Assembly: GCA_024225445.1 (NCBI GenBank)
Contig: JAAEMP010000023.1
Span: forward strand, 1-59,654
Origin: Hyphomicrobiales bacterium
GTDB taxonomy: Bacteria > Pseudomonadota > Alphaproteobacteria > Rhizobiales > Rhizobiaceae
DNA: 59,654 nt
Reading direction: 5' to 3'
The notes under the pieces were generated by a model, which was given only the letters and a program-made list of their open reading frames with translations, was not told the origin of the DNA and did no database searches. Both the position numbers and the translations under genes were made by a program. The number at the start of each line of letters is the position of its first letter. Position 1 is the stretch's first letter. Below, in pieces: positions 37,054 to 45,796 of this stretch.

Positions 37054-37820
37054 TATTCGTGCTCCCAGGATCGCGGTTGATGACCGGTATAATCATATAA
37101 AAACAGGATTACCTTCCATATTTCTTCTTCGCTGAGGAAATTCTGCCAAACTGGCATTGACGAAATCCATGGAGCGGCCTCCTTGGGCAGGCCAGGACCA
37201 CCCGTTGCGATACGCCAGAAAAGATAACTTTCCTGCAATTGGGCGATGGTACCGACATCCTGAAAATTCAAGGGTGTGGGGTTCAACCCTTCAGCATAGG
37301 GACCCTTGCCATCCAGTTTATCACCATGGCAATATTGACAATTTTTTATGTAAACGGCGGCACCGTCATTCACCATAGCTGCAAATTCCTCGGGATCTTC
37401 TTTTTCGAGTTTGCGGTACGGGTTTTCCAAACTCAGCAAATTAACCCGTTGGCCATATATTTTGGCGGTACTTGGTGGTGCCGGATGGATAGTGCGTAAT
37501 TCAACCGGTGCTTCAAATCCGGGTTGCATCTGGTCATAGACAAAATAGCCAACCATTAGTGGAATTAGCGTGAAGACAATATTACGAATGCCGCGTTTTG
37601 CCGGATCCTCCACCAGCGCCTTTACCGGGGCTACCAGTTCACGCGTATCCTCTTCATCATAGGTAAAAACCATAAACACGCCAGCAGCGACAAAAAACAT
37701 ATACATCGTCAGCAGGCTTTTGGGAATAACCGCTCCAAGCAGGTAATCAAAAACTATGATAAATCCAAAATAGACTCCGGCAAAAACCAGCACAGCCTGT
37801 AATAATCTGGGTATTCTCAT
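37053..37820 (-). CDS. Membrane-anchored monoheme cytochrome c, module A
   Basis: A 255-residue protein with three hydrophobic segments (about 5-25, 33-52, 85-105) and a periplasmic cytochrome c domain holding a single CXXCH (CQYCHGDKLDGKGPYAEGL). Paralogue of 43786-44751, which has an additional insert. It sits 10 bp after the diheme gene. Likely subunit of the CydA-like complex. Confidence 0.82.
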   Translation of the reverse strand: MRIPRLLQAVLVFAGVYFGFIIVFDYLLGAVIPKSLLTMYMFFVAAGVFMVFTYDEEDTRELVAPVKALVEDPAKRGIRNIVFTLIPLMVGYFVYDQMQPGFEAPVELRTIHPAPPSTAKIYGQRVNLLSLENPYRKLEKEDPEEFAAMVNDGAAVYIKNCQYCHGDKLDGKGPYAEGLNPTPLNFQDVGTIAQLQESYLFWRIATGGPGLPKEAAPWISSMPVWQNFLSEEEIWKVILFLYDYTGHQPRSWEHE

Positions 37821-37830
37821 GGCTGCATCC

Positions 37831-38667
37831 TCACTTCAACTCACTCAGGTAATCGAGCAATATTTCCAACTCCGAGGCATAGATCTGCTGCCCCAGATCA
37901 TCAGGCATCATCCCTTCCTCAAAACCCTCGGCAATGTCGGCATTGGGGGCCAGCAAGGCCCGACGCAGATAATTTCGATCTCTTTTGGCACCGATTGCCG
38001 AGAGATTGGGACCGGCATCACCCGCTTCTTCTGTAATAGTATGACAAGCTTCGCAGTCAAAATTGTCGAAGATATCCTGAACTTCCGTAAAAGCTTCCCG
38101 CGGTTCGCCGTCTTCACCATCCCCGTCATCCTCACCCTCAACACTGGCTTGCACATCAGATGGAATTTCAACTGTGATTTCCAGCCCGCCATTGTCTTGC
38201 AGGTAGGCAATAACCGCAATCAGTTCAGTTTGTGAAAATGATATGCTTCCACTGGAGGCATCCGGCATCGGGCTTTCTTTGTCATTCGTTCCCTTTTTAC
38301 CAAATCCGGCCACAACATAGGCTGAGGGTTTGACCAGGGATTCAATCAGATATTCTTCGATATTCGTCGCTTCACCCCCGCTTTCTTCATAGCGCGGGTC
38401 ATCCAGGCGTGCCTGCGCATTTGTACTGATCACATCAAGTGCCGGCGCCCGCCCGAGGGAATTGTGACATAACGTACACGTTCCCTTGCCCTTGAACAGG
38501 CGCTCACCCAGGGCGACAAACTGCTCCATCGTCATCGATCCCAGATCAATTTTTTCCTCGGTTGGTGGCGGTGCCGGCTCAATCTGCGGAATACCAAAAT
38601 TGGAGTACCCGGCAAACAATCCGATGGAGATCACCATAAAGGCAACAACAGTCAAAAACTTGCGCAT
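37831..38667 (-). CDS. Diheme cytochrome c, module A
   Basis: A 278-residue protein with an N-terminal signal anchor (about 4-22), and CXXCH motifs CTLCHNSLGRAP (about residue 63) and CEACHTITEEAGDAG (about 206). A short acidic linker (EGEDDGDGEDGE) separates the domains. Paralogue of 44807-45793. Its ATG is 6 bp after the CydA-like stop with GGAGTAGGCC as ribosome site. Confidence 0.84.
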   Translation of the reverse strand: MRKFLTVVAFMVISIGLFAGYSNFGIPQIEPAPPPTEEKIDLGSMTMEQFVALGERLFKGKGTCTLCHNSLGRAPALDVISTNAQARLDDPRYEESGGEATNIEEYLIESLVKPSAYVVAGFGKKGTNDKESPMPDASSGSISFSQTELIAVIAYLQDNGGLEITVEIPSDVQASVEGEDDGDGEDGEPREAFTEVQDIFDNFDCEACHTITEEAGDAGPNLSAIGAKRDRNYLRRALLAPNADIAEGFEEGMMPDDLGQQIYASELEILLDYLSELK

Positions 38668-38673
38668 AATGGC

Positions 38674-40530
38674 CTACTCCTTCCAGTATCCGGCAGGCAG
38701 CGTTTTACTGCCGCTGACCTGAGCGATCCAGAATACGAAAATTACCATTGCCAAAAACAGCAGAGCCGCAACAGAAACCACATTTGCGGCATAGCCGAGC
38801 GTTGGTGTGAAAGCCTGCGCAGATGCATCACGCATAATGTCGACCACATGCCAGTGTTGACGAATGCCGGAACGAATATATCCCATCAAACCCATCAGCC
38901 AGGTAAATGCCACCGCCAACAAGAATAATGCGTATTGGGCTCGTTCAGGGATACGGCCCCAGTGTAACGGGCCGACGTCCCTGGACTTACCGTAAATAAA
39001 TGAATCAAGCACCAGACTGCCGACAATAACTACCAGCGTGGTAACAACCTGCGGAATGGAAGCAGCAACCTTGTAAACCGTGTTGGTGAAATAACCGTGA
39101 TAAGTACCAAGAAAAAGAATATTGACGATACCAGCAGTGAACAGCGCCACCTGGACAATATTGCCGGTTTTTTCCCAGCTGACCGTCGCTATCTTGTTGG
39201 AACGGCGATAAAAAAGAAAGCTGAGAAATGTAAAAATAATCATTATGTTCACGGCGGTATTTTTTGCCGGCATAATCCCCAACGGCCCAAGAATCGAATG
39301 GTGTGGTCCTCCCAGAGCTTTTAGCTCTGAATTGGTCAATACCAGCGTGTGAGGGGTGAACCAGACTAGAAAAGAGCCGACAAGGACAATCGCGATATAC
39401 TTGATATATTTGGTATAGCGTTTCGCACCGTCACTGCGCCCCATACCGCACCACAGATAGTAATTTGCCGACAGGAACAGGGTGCCGATCAATACCGCCT
39501 GAATGATAAACAGCCAGGCAAAAATGCCACCCATCAATGTGATACCCATCTGCTGGCTATAGGCGTAAATTTCGGCGGCCAGATAATAACCGGCAAAAGG
39601 AAGCGGCAGCAGTGCACAAATGGCGATGAAATTGGCATTGTAACCCATCCAGTCATAATGTGCCTTTTCCTGTTGGTTGCGGGCTGTAAGAAATTTGAAT
39701 GCCGCATATGCACCAACAATTGAGCCCCCATAGGCGATGTTGGCAACAAACCGGTGGATATTGATAGGGTTCCACAGGAAATTGTGGATCGCCGCCCAGG
39801 AATCTCCGCTGAATACCCCGGCTGCATCAACGCCGGCCGGGCTCATCATGAAAGTCAGCCAGGCATTGGCAAGCAACATCAGTGTCGTGCCGATCGCATT
39901 CAGCATCAAACCCAGTGTCAGATGCACCCATTTTCTGAACCCGCCCTGCAACCATTTCCAGCCGTAATAATACAGGTAAAGCACTGCGCTTTCAGCAAAG
40001 AACAACAGTGCATAATACAACATGGATTCACTGAATATAGTCGAGAGATAGGTGAACAGATGTGGATAAAACAGGATTAGCGAAAACAGCAGCAAACCGC
40101 CAAGAATTGCAGTCAGGGAATAGGCTGTGATCGACACTTTGATGAATTCGTAGGCCATATCATCATAGCGCTTGTCGCGGGTCCGCATACCGATAACTTC
40201 AATGATAAAGACGAAGATCGGCACAGCCAGCACAAAAGCAGCAAACCACAAATGTAACTGGGCAACAACCCATACAATCAGCCGGCCATTTATCCCTGCA
40301 ACGGCTGGATAATCGCTTTCGGCAAGTTTGGGGGCAGGTGCATAGGCTCCATCAACAGCCGTAGCACCCTCGACAGCCTCAACCGTACTTTGAGCGGCCC
40401 TGACTGCATCCAAACCGGCCCAGTTAACCATAAATACTGTCGCCACAAGTATGATCAACAGACCTGAAACCAGACTTTTCTGATTTGACTTCAGAAAATA
40501 CCTGCCTGCGATTTTATCAAATTTTACCAT
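38674..40530 (-). CDS. CydA-related (cytochrome bd-like) integral membrane subunit, module A
   Basis: About 618 residues with about 13-14 hydrophobic helices. An N-terminal helix is followed by a helix carrying H93 (WVVAQLHLWFAAFVLAVP), which matches the heme-ligand helix of CydA; a second conserved His is in NIHRFVANIAYGG. It lacks the CydA Q-loop and is fused or extended at the C-terminus. ATG 40530 is used; the frame continues upstream to 40569 without a ribosome site. The protein is of the bd-like type known from Nitrospira and related organisms. It could oxidise quinol and pass electrons to the cytochromes c, or take electrons from them to reduce O2. Confidence 0.8.
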   Translation of the reverse strand: MVKFDKIAGRYFLKSNQKSLVSGLLIILVATVFMVNWAGLDAVRAAQSTVEAVEGATAVDGAYAPAPKLAESDYPAVAGINGRLIVWVVAQLHLWFAAFVLAVPIFVFIIEVIGMRTRDKRYDDMAYEFIKVSITAYSLTAILGGLLLFSLILFYPHLFTYLSTIFSESMLYYALLFFAESAVLYLYYYGWKWLQGGFRKWVHLTLGLMLNAIGTTLMLLANAWLTFMMSPAGVDAAGVFSGDSWAAIHNFLWNPINIHRFVANIAYGGSIVGAYAAFKFLTARNQQEKAHYDWMGYNANFIAICALLPLPFAGYYLAAEIYAYSQQMGITLMGGIFAWLFIIQAVLIGTLFLSANYYLWCGMGRSDGAKRYTKYIKYIAIVLVGSFLVWFTPHTLVLTNSELKALGGPHHSILGPLGIMPAKNTAVNIMIIFTFLSFLFYRRSNKIATVSWEKTGNIVQVALFTAGIVNILFLGTYHGYFTNTVYKVAASIPQVVTTLVVIVGSLVLDSFIYGKSRDVGPLHWGRIPERAQYALFLLAVAFTWLMGLMGYIRSGIRQHWHVVDIMRDASAQAFTPTLGYAANVVSVAALLFLAMVIFVFWIAQVSGSKTLPAGYWKE

Positions 40531-40534
40531 CAGG

Positions 40535-40657
40535 CTACCTTTGGAAAAACAAACTGAGACCCTGGGCATTCATCAATACCAGATCCAGCAACAAGAAGCC
40601 GACGCAGCACACAGCAAATGCGCCGACAAACGACAGCAGTTTAGTTCTCAAACTCAT
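40535..40657 (-). CDS. 40-residue single-TM peptide before the CydA-like gene
   Basis: Encodes MSLRTKLLSFVGAFAVCCVG and then LLLDLVLMNAQGLSLFFQR: one membrane helix with a basic N-terminus. GGAGGT lies 7 nt before the ATG, and the stop lies 4 bp before the CydA-like ATG. Size, topology and position resemble CydX/CbdX-type small subunits of bd oxidases. Too short for usual gene finders. Confidence 0.6.
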   Translation of the reverse strand: MSLRTKLLSFVGAFAVCCVGFLLLDLVLMNAQGLSLFFQR

Positions 40658-40679
40658 TGTTGCAGACCTCCGCTCCAGC

Positions 40680-40790
40680 TCAGGCACGTACGAACCACCA
40701 GAAAAAAATCAATATCAATAACAGCACAACAGTAAAAAGCGCCGGCCCAAGCCAATCATGAATGCTCTTGTTGTCAGGTTTATCCACCAT
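40680..40790 (-). CDS. 36-residue single-TM peptide, first small gene of module A
   Basis: Encodes MVDKPDNKSIHDWLGPALFT followed by VVLLLILIFFWWFVRA: a polar head and one helix ending in aromatic residues and Arg. AGGG lies upstream of the ATG. It is 22 bp before the 40-residue peptide on the same strand. Probably a CydX-like or CcoQ-like small subunit. Confidence 0.55.
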   Translation of the reverse strand: MVDKPDNKSIHDWLGPALFTVVLLLILIFFWWFVRA

Positions 40791-40898
40791 CAATCAACCC
40801 TCAAAATAAATGCCAGTTTGGCGATAGTAATAGACGGACTGTCCGCTGTAGAGTACACTGGTAGCTTGGCACTACCCTGTAAATCAAAGAGACCGCCC

Positions 40899-41003
40899 AT
40901 GCAGCCACCCAAGAAAAAACGTATCGTCGACATCGTGATCTTCACCGGAATGGCGGTGAATGCGATAGTCATCCTTTTAATCCTCTATTACTTTGTTCTG
41001 TAA
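40899..41003 (+). CDS. 34-residue single-TM peptide on the opposite strand
   Basis: Encodes MQPPKKKRIVDIVIFTGMAV then NAIVILLILYYFVL: basic head and one long helix. It lies between modules A and B in the opposite direction. A longer in-frame reading from 40758 is unlikely. The membrane-peptide character is clear but the ribosome site is weak, so it could be spurious. Confidence 0.4.
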   Translation: MQPPKKKRIVDIVIFTGMAVNAIVILLILYYFVL

Positions 41004-41019
41004 ATCAAACGGCAGTTAC

Positions 41020-41388
41020 TCAGCTCTTTTTTCCTTCGCATTTGCACAATTCACGCAAAAACTTGATCAGCCCGTCCGCTTCTTCCCCGGTAATCGTCTT
41101 TCCCCAGGGCGGCATCATTGGTGATTTGCTGGCCGATGGTCCACCATCCAGAATGACATTTTTCATATCGGCATCGCTCAGCTTATTCATCTCCGCTGCA
41201 TCTGTAAAATTACGGGGCGAAACCGGAAAATCCTTGGTCACATTCGGTCCGTCACCCTTGCCAGTCAAGCCATGGCACTGGGCACAATAAAACTTGTAAA
41301 TTGTCAGCGTATCGCTTGCCGAAACCGGCGTTGCAAACACATAGCAAGCAATCCCTGCAAGGGTTGCAATTATCTTGGTCTTTTTCAT
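41020..41388 (-). CDS. Monoheme cytochrome c, class I
   Basis: About 122 residues with a signal peptide (KKTKIIATLAGIACYVFATPVSA) and one CXXCH (FYCAQCHGLTGKGDG); the distal ligand is probably the Met in PMMPPWG. AAGGAG precedes the third ATG of a run at 41388. It follows the diheme gene by 24 bp. A soluble electron carrier between complexes is likely. Confidence 0.82.
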   Translation of the reverse strand: MKKTKIIATLAGIACYVFATPVSASDTLTIYKFYCAQCHGLTGKGDGPNVTKDFPVSPRNFTDAAEMNKLSDADMKNVILDGGPSASKSPMMPPWGKTITGEEADGLIKFLRELCKCEGKKS

Positions 41389-41411
41389 CATCATCTCCTT
41401 CCCGGGCCTGA

Positions 41412-42089
41412 TTACTTTTTCTTTTTTGGTTTGAAATTTCCGACATAGCTGGCAACATTTGCCATATCCTTGTCGCTCAACAGACCGACAAATACCGGCA
41501 TCATTTTAACCGGCTTGAATACTTCCGGCTTTTTCAAATAGGCCAATATCCAGTCCGCATTCAACCTCACACCGGCATCAACCAGAGAAGGACCACTACG
41601 TCCGCCAGCAATAACTTTTTTCCGGCCGGTGTACTGATGACAACCGCTGCAGGGCATTTTCTTGGTAAAGATTTGACGCCCTTTGGAGTTCTTCTTTACT
41701 TTCACCGTTCCCGCTTCCACCTCACCTGAAGTAAGGCTCATCAAAAACTCAGCTACTGTTGCAGATTCCTCTGCACCCAGTGCAGGGTGATCACCGGCAT
41801 TTTCCTCTGTGAGAGAGTTAAATTTCATCGGTCGTATCGGTTTTGGATCAGCCAGCCAGCCAGCCAACCACTCAGCCCGGAACTTATCTCCCGCATACCA
41901 AAGTTCTGGCCCCTTCTTGGCCAATTGATCTTCAATGGTTTTTTCTTTTGCCGGGCCTTCGGTATAGTGGCAAGCTACGCATTCCTTGGCTTTAAATACC
42001 GCCTGACCGGCAGCCGGATCAGCCTTGCTCACCGACACCATTGCCATGAGACTGGCGGTAAATATTGTCACCGTAAGTGATACTCTCAT
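41412..42089 (-). CDS. Diheme periplasmic cytochrome c
   Basis: About 225 residues with a signal peptide (MRVSLTVTIFTASLMAMVSV) and CXXCH motifs ECVACHYTEGPAKEK and PCSGCHQYTGRKK. Met residues PMKFN and VKMMPVFVG may be distal ligands. GGGAGA precedes ATG 42089; the reading from 42128 overlaps the preceding gene. It has no clear counterpart in module A. Confidence 0.8.
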   Translation of the reverse strand: MRVSLTVTIFTASLMAMVSVSKADPAAGQAVFKAKECVACHYTEGPAKEKTIEDQLAKKGPELWYAGDKFRAEWLAGWLADPKPIRPMKFNSLTEENAGDHPALGAEESATVAEFLMSLTSGEVEAGTVKVKKNSKGRQIFTKKMPCSGCHQYTGRKKVIAGGRSGPSLVDAGVRLNADWILAYLKKPEVFKPVKMMPVFVGLLSDKDMANVASYVGNFKPKKKK

Positions 42090-42124
42090 CGGTTTTCTCC
42101 CATCATATGAATTTGGACAAGCAT

Positions 42125-43786
42125 TCACGCACCTGCCTCTTTATCTTCTTTTCTTTTTGTCGTCTTTCGCACCAACCACAATCCCAGGCCCCCCACAATC
42201 AAGAAGGCTAACAGGGAATTTATGTAAACACTTACCGGTGTAGATGTCTCCAGAAATACATAATGCCAGGTACTTAGTGACATGATCAGTCCATGCTCTC
42301 CGTTTGAACCGTCCCAGGCATTGAGCGACATCGGGATGAAGATGCCTGGCTTGAACTGAACATCATTTCGGTCATCAGTAGTCAGCGGTCGTTTCATTAC
42401 CAAAGTCCAGCGACCCTGATCCCATTTCGCCTTGCCCGTTACCTGCTGGCTGTCGTTGGCCTGCACTTTAATCGGTTGTTTCCAGCCACGTGCATTTCCC
42501 TCCTGGGTACCGCGCTCGCCAGCCGACGCCTGATCGGCTTTCCAAACCAGAAGATGCACCTGGTCGGAAGACGATCCACGATAAAAATGCGGTTTCTTTG
42601 TCCCGCTGGGAGCTTTCACCGGAAATTGCAAGGCAATTGAATCACGTAGCGTTTCCAGTTTGCGCGGAATCATATCGATGGTTTCCACATATGAATTAAA
42701 ACCGCCGACCTTGGCCAGTTCCACCGGATCAAATTCCTGGGTGTCATCATGCACAATATCCATGAAAGGATCATCCCAGGTAAGCTTGAACGCAATGTCC
42801 TTATCATTGTAAACTGCCTGGATGGTAACCATTTCAATGCTGGGATTTTGCCAGCGTGGCGGAGCAACCACCTGTCCGGCAAGGCGCATATCCATCGGTT
42901 CGGCATTTTCCCAGATGGCATCAGCCGGGTCTTCGGGTAATTCAACATCAACCAGTTTGACCTGCAGCGCCTGATGACTGGTCAATTTGTGCTGCAATGA
43001 CTTGATATAATTGGCCAGATCCCAGCGATCCTCTTCATTCAGAGACTTCACAAACGAGGGCATCGGAGTGCCGCTGATACCCGAGGTAAACCGCATGTAA
43101 ATATCTTCAATTTCAGAGCCGGCTTTTATCTTCCATGGATGGGTGACATTGCGGATACGGATAGTAAATCCCCAGTCATCCTTGCGAAATTCCTTGTTAC
43201 CGTCCCCGCGCCCAAGCTTGCCGTGACAACTCCAGCATTTGGCTTTTTCAAAAACCTGCTTGCCGCGATCTATTGTTTCCTCATTATAGGGAGCGCGGTT
43301 TGCCGGCAGCGAAATGACCTTGTTGGTTGCCACCGGATCCAGTTCGGGATCCTCAAACTCGGCAGCAAATGTTTTGATATAGGAAATCACCTGCCAGCGT
43401 TCCAGTTCGCTCAGGCCACTCTTGATCAGATCGCTGTCAAAAGACTGCATTGCTGTCCCGGACAACCCGCGACTGACGGTACGATACAGGTCCAAATCCG
43501 TGGGCAGTTCACCGCTTTCGGTTGTGCGAAACTTGAATGTTCCCAAAGTAAAATCACGTGGTCTGGGATCAAGATATTTAGCAGCCGGCCCTTCTCCATC
43601 GCCAAGCAGGCCATGACAAAAACTGCAACGCTGGAAATAAATTCCTCGACCCTTTTCAACAAATTCCTCAGTTGCCTCCGGCATTGGTCCAGACGGAACA
43701 TTGGCCGCATAAGCTATCGCATGCAGCCCGCATGCAACAAGCATGCCCAGCAACACCACCTTGAGATTAATCATCATCCGCTTCAC
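42125..43786 (-). CDS. Diheme cytochrome c fused to ethylbenzene-dehydrogenase-type domain, module B
   Basis: A 553-residue exported protein with CSFCHGLLGDG (about 57) and CWSCHGKLGRGDG (about 190), an EB_dh-like beta domain (about 285-520) and a C-terminal TM (INSLLAFLIVGGLGLWLV). Paralogue of the module-A protein with the same architecture. GTG 43786 overlaps the preceding TAG and has GGAGGG six nt upstream. Confidence 0.83.
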   Translation of the reverse strand: MKRMMINLKVVLLGMLVACGLHAIAYAANVPSGPMPEATEEFVEKGRGIYFQRCSFCHGLLGDGEGPAAKYLDPRPRDFTLGTFKFRTTESGELPTDLDLYRTVSRGLSGTAMQSFDSDLIKSGLSELERWQVISYIKTFAAEFEDPELDPVATNKVISLPANRAPYNEETIDRGKQVFEKAKCWSCHGKLGRGDGNKEFRKDDWGFTIRIRNVTHPWKIKAGSEIEDIYMRFTSGISGTPMPSFVKSLNEEDRWDLANYIKSLQHKLTSHQALQVKLVDVELPEDPADAIWENAEPMDMRLAGQVVAPPRWQNPSIEMVTIQAVYNDKDIAFKLTWDDPFMDIVHDDTQEFDPVELAKVGGFNSYVETIDMIPRKLETLRDSIALQFPVKAPSGTKKPHFYRGSSSDQVHLLVWKADQASAGERGTQEGNARGWKQPIKVQANDSQQVTGKAKWDQGRWTLVMKRPLTTDDRNDVQFKPGIFIPMSLNAWDGSNGEHGLIMSLSTWHYVFLETSTPVSVYINSLLAFLIVGGLGLWLVRKTTKRKEDKEAGA

Positions 43787-44751
43787 TAGTGGCCCTCCGG
43801 AATTCTTGGTGTCTTCTGGGCAAGGTTGTATTCGGCAAGAATGATTTTCCAGCGTTCGTCTTCAGTCAGGCTGAGTTTCCATTCGGGCATGGCAGAATCC
43901 CAGGGGGTTGCCTCGGTCGGCAAGCCCGGCCCGCCATTTGTTACACGCCAGAAGGTATAGCCCTCGACAATGGTTTCAATGGTGCCATTATCAGTGAAAT
44001 TGATCGGGCGCAGTTTGAAGCCATCGGCCATTGGTCCATCACCCGCTACACTATCACCATGACAGGGACGACAATTCATTGCGTACAAGGCGCGGCCTTC
44101 AAATAGATATTTCTCGTGCAATGCCGCTTTTGCCGTTTCCTGGCTGACCTCACCGGCATCTATTTCAGCCAGCAGTTTTTTAATCGGCTCGACGGCGAAA
44201 AACTCCAGCACATGATCTGGATCAATCTCTTCCGCCCAGGCGTCAATATCGGCTTGCACCTGTTGTATGAAACTTACCTCATTTGCCTTCGCCTGTTCGA
44301 TGAACTCGGTAATCTGGTCTTCTCCTGGTTTTTCAAAAGGATTGTTTAATGCCTCCATAGCGACCGGGAAGTTGGATGAGGGATGCTGAATACGCAGAGA
44401 TGCGGGAACCAGCGCGCGTGGAACCGTCATATCATAAGCCTGCCATCCAGCCACAAGCGGAATCGCCAATAAAACGATAGCGCGTAAGACCTTGCCGTAT
44501 CCACCAGCCAGCAACTTCTTGATCGGTCTGAGAAAGTCGCTCAGTCCATCTTCTGAAAATGTCACCATCAGGAACAGGGCAATGACCGTCAGCGTCATGT
44601 AAAAGAACATCAGCGTACCGGGAACAGGCAACGGGAATGGCAATGAAGTCACCTGTCGTGAAAAGGCCGGAATACCCCATTTTGCCAGAGCATAAACTGC
44701 TACAAGAACGATGACCACGATCGGGAATGTACCAATTTTCTTCTTGTTCAT
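43786..44751 (-). CDS. Membrane-anchored monoheme cytochrome c, module B
   Basis: A 321-residue protein with three hydrophobic segments (about 8-24, 44-63, 88-108) and a C-terminal cytochrome c domain with a single CXXCH (CRPCHGDSVAGDG). A helical insert (about 140-210, ending EIDAGEVSQETAKAALHEKY) is absent from the module-A paralogue. ATG 44749-44751 overlaps the stop of the 18-residue ORF. Confidence 0.82.
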   Translation of the reverse strand: MNKKKIGTFPIVVIVLVAVYALAKWGIPAFSRQVTSLPFPLPVPGTLMFFYMTLTVIALFLMVTFSEDGLSDFLRPIKKLLAGGYGKVLRAIVLLAIPLVAGWQAYDMTVPRALVPASLRIQHPSSNFPVAMEALNNPFEKPGEDQITEFIEQAKANEVSFIQQVQADIDAWAEEIDPDHVLEFFAVEPIKKLLAEIDAGEVSQETAKAALHEKYLFEGRALYAMNCRPCHGDSVAGDGPMADGFKLRPINFTDNGTIETIVEGYTFWRVTNGGPGLPTEATPWDSAMPEWKLSLTEDERWKIILAEYNLAQKTPRIPEGH

Positions 44752-44804
44752 AACCGACCACCTACGATTAGTATCACCAACGAAAGGAGTGTAAAGAATT
44801 TCAT
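44748..44804 (-). CDS. 18-residue hydrophobic peptide bridging two cytochrome genes
   Basis: Encodes MKFFTLLSLVILIVGGRL. AGGAGGAGTGACA precedes its ATG (that includes the stop of the diheme gene), and its TGA overlaps the ATG of the monoheme gene (ATGA). It is either a minimal membrane subunit or a translational coupling device. Real translation is unproven. Confidence 0.45.
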   Translation of the reverse strand: MKFFTLLSLVILIVGGRL

Positions 44805-44806
44805 TG

Positions 44807-45793
44807 TCACTCCTCCTGCGCCGGTTTTTGCAACATCAGGAATGACAGGACATCCTGATATTCCTTGACCGTCAGAACTTCGGAAATGTCGTCCGGCATG
44901 ATACTGAGAGTATCATCAATTCTGATTTCCTTGATGTCAGCCTTGGCAATGGTTTCCACATCGCCAAGCGCATTGGTAATGTCGACTTCACCATCTCCAT
45001 CACGGGTTTTCAATCCTATGAACTGACGCCCTTCATTGTTAATCACCACATAGGTCTCATATCCCTTGGTCAGAGATTTTGCCGGAGCAAGAATGGATTC
45101 CGAAATGAATTTCAGACCGGTTGCGGCAATGCCGCTCAGATTGGGGCCGATTTCACCATCTTCCTCTTCACCCAGGGCATGACATTCGACACAATTGTCT
45201 TCATAAACCTCGGCACCCAGTTCCGGATCACCGCCACCTGCTTCAGCAGCAGCAGAAATTTTGGAGTAAAGTTTCGCGGTAATTTCGCTTGGCGCGGAAT
45301 CGATAGCCTCCATGTCGAGGTCTCCACCCAGAGACATCATATAGGAAACGATGGCCTTGATCTCTTTCAAATTCAGGGAAATCGGAGGGGCATATACCAC
45401 CGCCATCTCGTTTTTATATCCCTCAACCACAAATGCGCCGGGGGAGGCAAGGCTTTCAACAATATAATCAACGGCGGTGAATTCAACACCTTCCTTTTCG
45501 GTACGCGCTGCAGCTCTCTCAGTTGCCCGTGCACCCATTGCCTGTTGAAATTTTTCTCCAAATTGCCCGTGATTTGGACCCCGCACCGCGCTACCCTGGC
45601 CACCGACTGAATGACAGGTGAAACAACGACCTTTGCCCCAGTAGATAGCCTCGCCACCTTCCGGAGTGATTTCAACCACAGTCGTTGCTTTATCTCCACT
45701 TCCGGTTAAGGCGGTAATCGAGTAACCGATCCACAAATAGACACCTAGCACTATCAGCAAAAAAACAAAGACGCGCGAAATCGGCGAGTTCAT
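44807..45793 (-). CDS. Diheme cytochrome c, module B
   Basis: A 328-residue protein with an N-terminal signal anchor (SRVFVFLLIVLGVYLWIG), CXXCH motifs CFTCHSVGGQGSAVRG and CVECHALGEEEDG, and a C-terminal part with a MPDDISEVLT motif. Paralogue of 37831-38667. The C-terminal segment SLIMPDD-like SIMPDDISEVL resembles membrane-anchored large heme-binding cytochromes. Its start is 4 bp from the CydA-like stop. Confidence 0.84.
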   Translation of the reverse strand: MNSPISRVFVFLLIVLGVYLWIGYSITALTGSGDKATTVVEITPEGGEAIYWGKGRCFTCHSVGGQGSAVRGPNHGQFGEKFQQAMGARATERAAARTEKEGVEFTAVDYIVESLASPGAFVVEGYKNEMAVVYAPPISLNLKEIKAIVSYMMSLGGDLDMEAIDSAPSEITAKLYSKISAAAEAGGGDPELGAEVYEDNCVECHALGEEEDGEIGPNLSGIAATGLKFISESILAPAKSLTKGYETYVVINNEGRQFIGLKTRDGDGEVDITNALGDVETIAKADIKEIRIDDTLSIMPDDISEVLTVKEYQDVLSFLMLQKPAQEE

Positions 45794-45796
45794 GGC

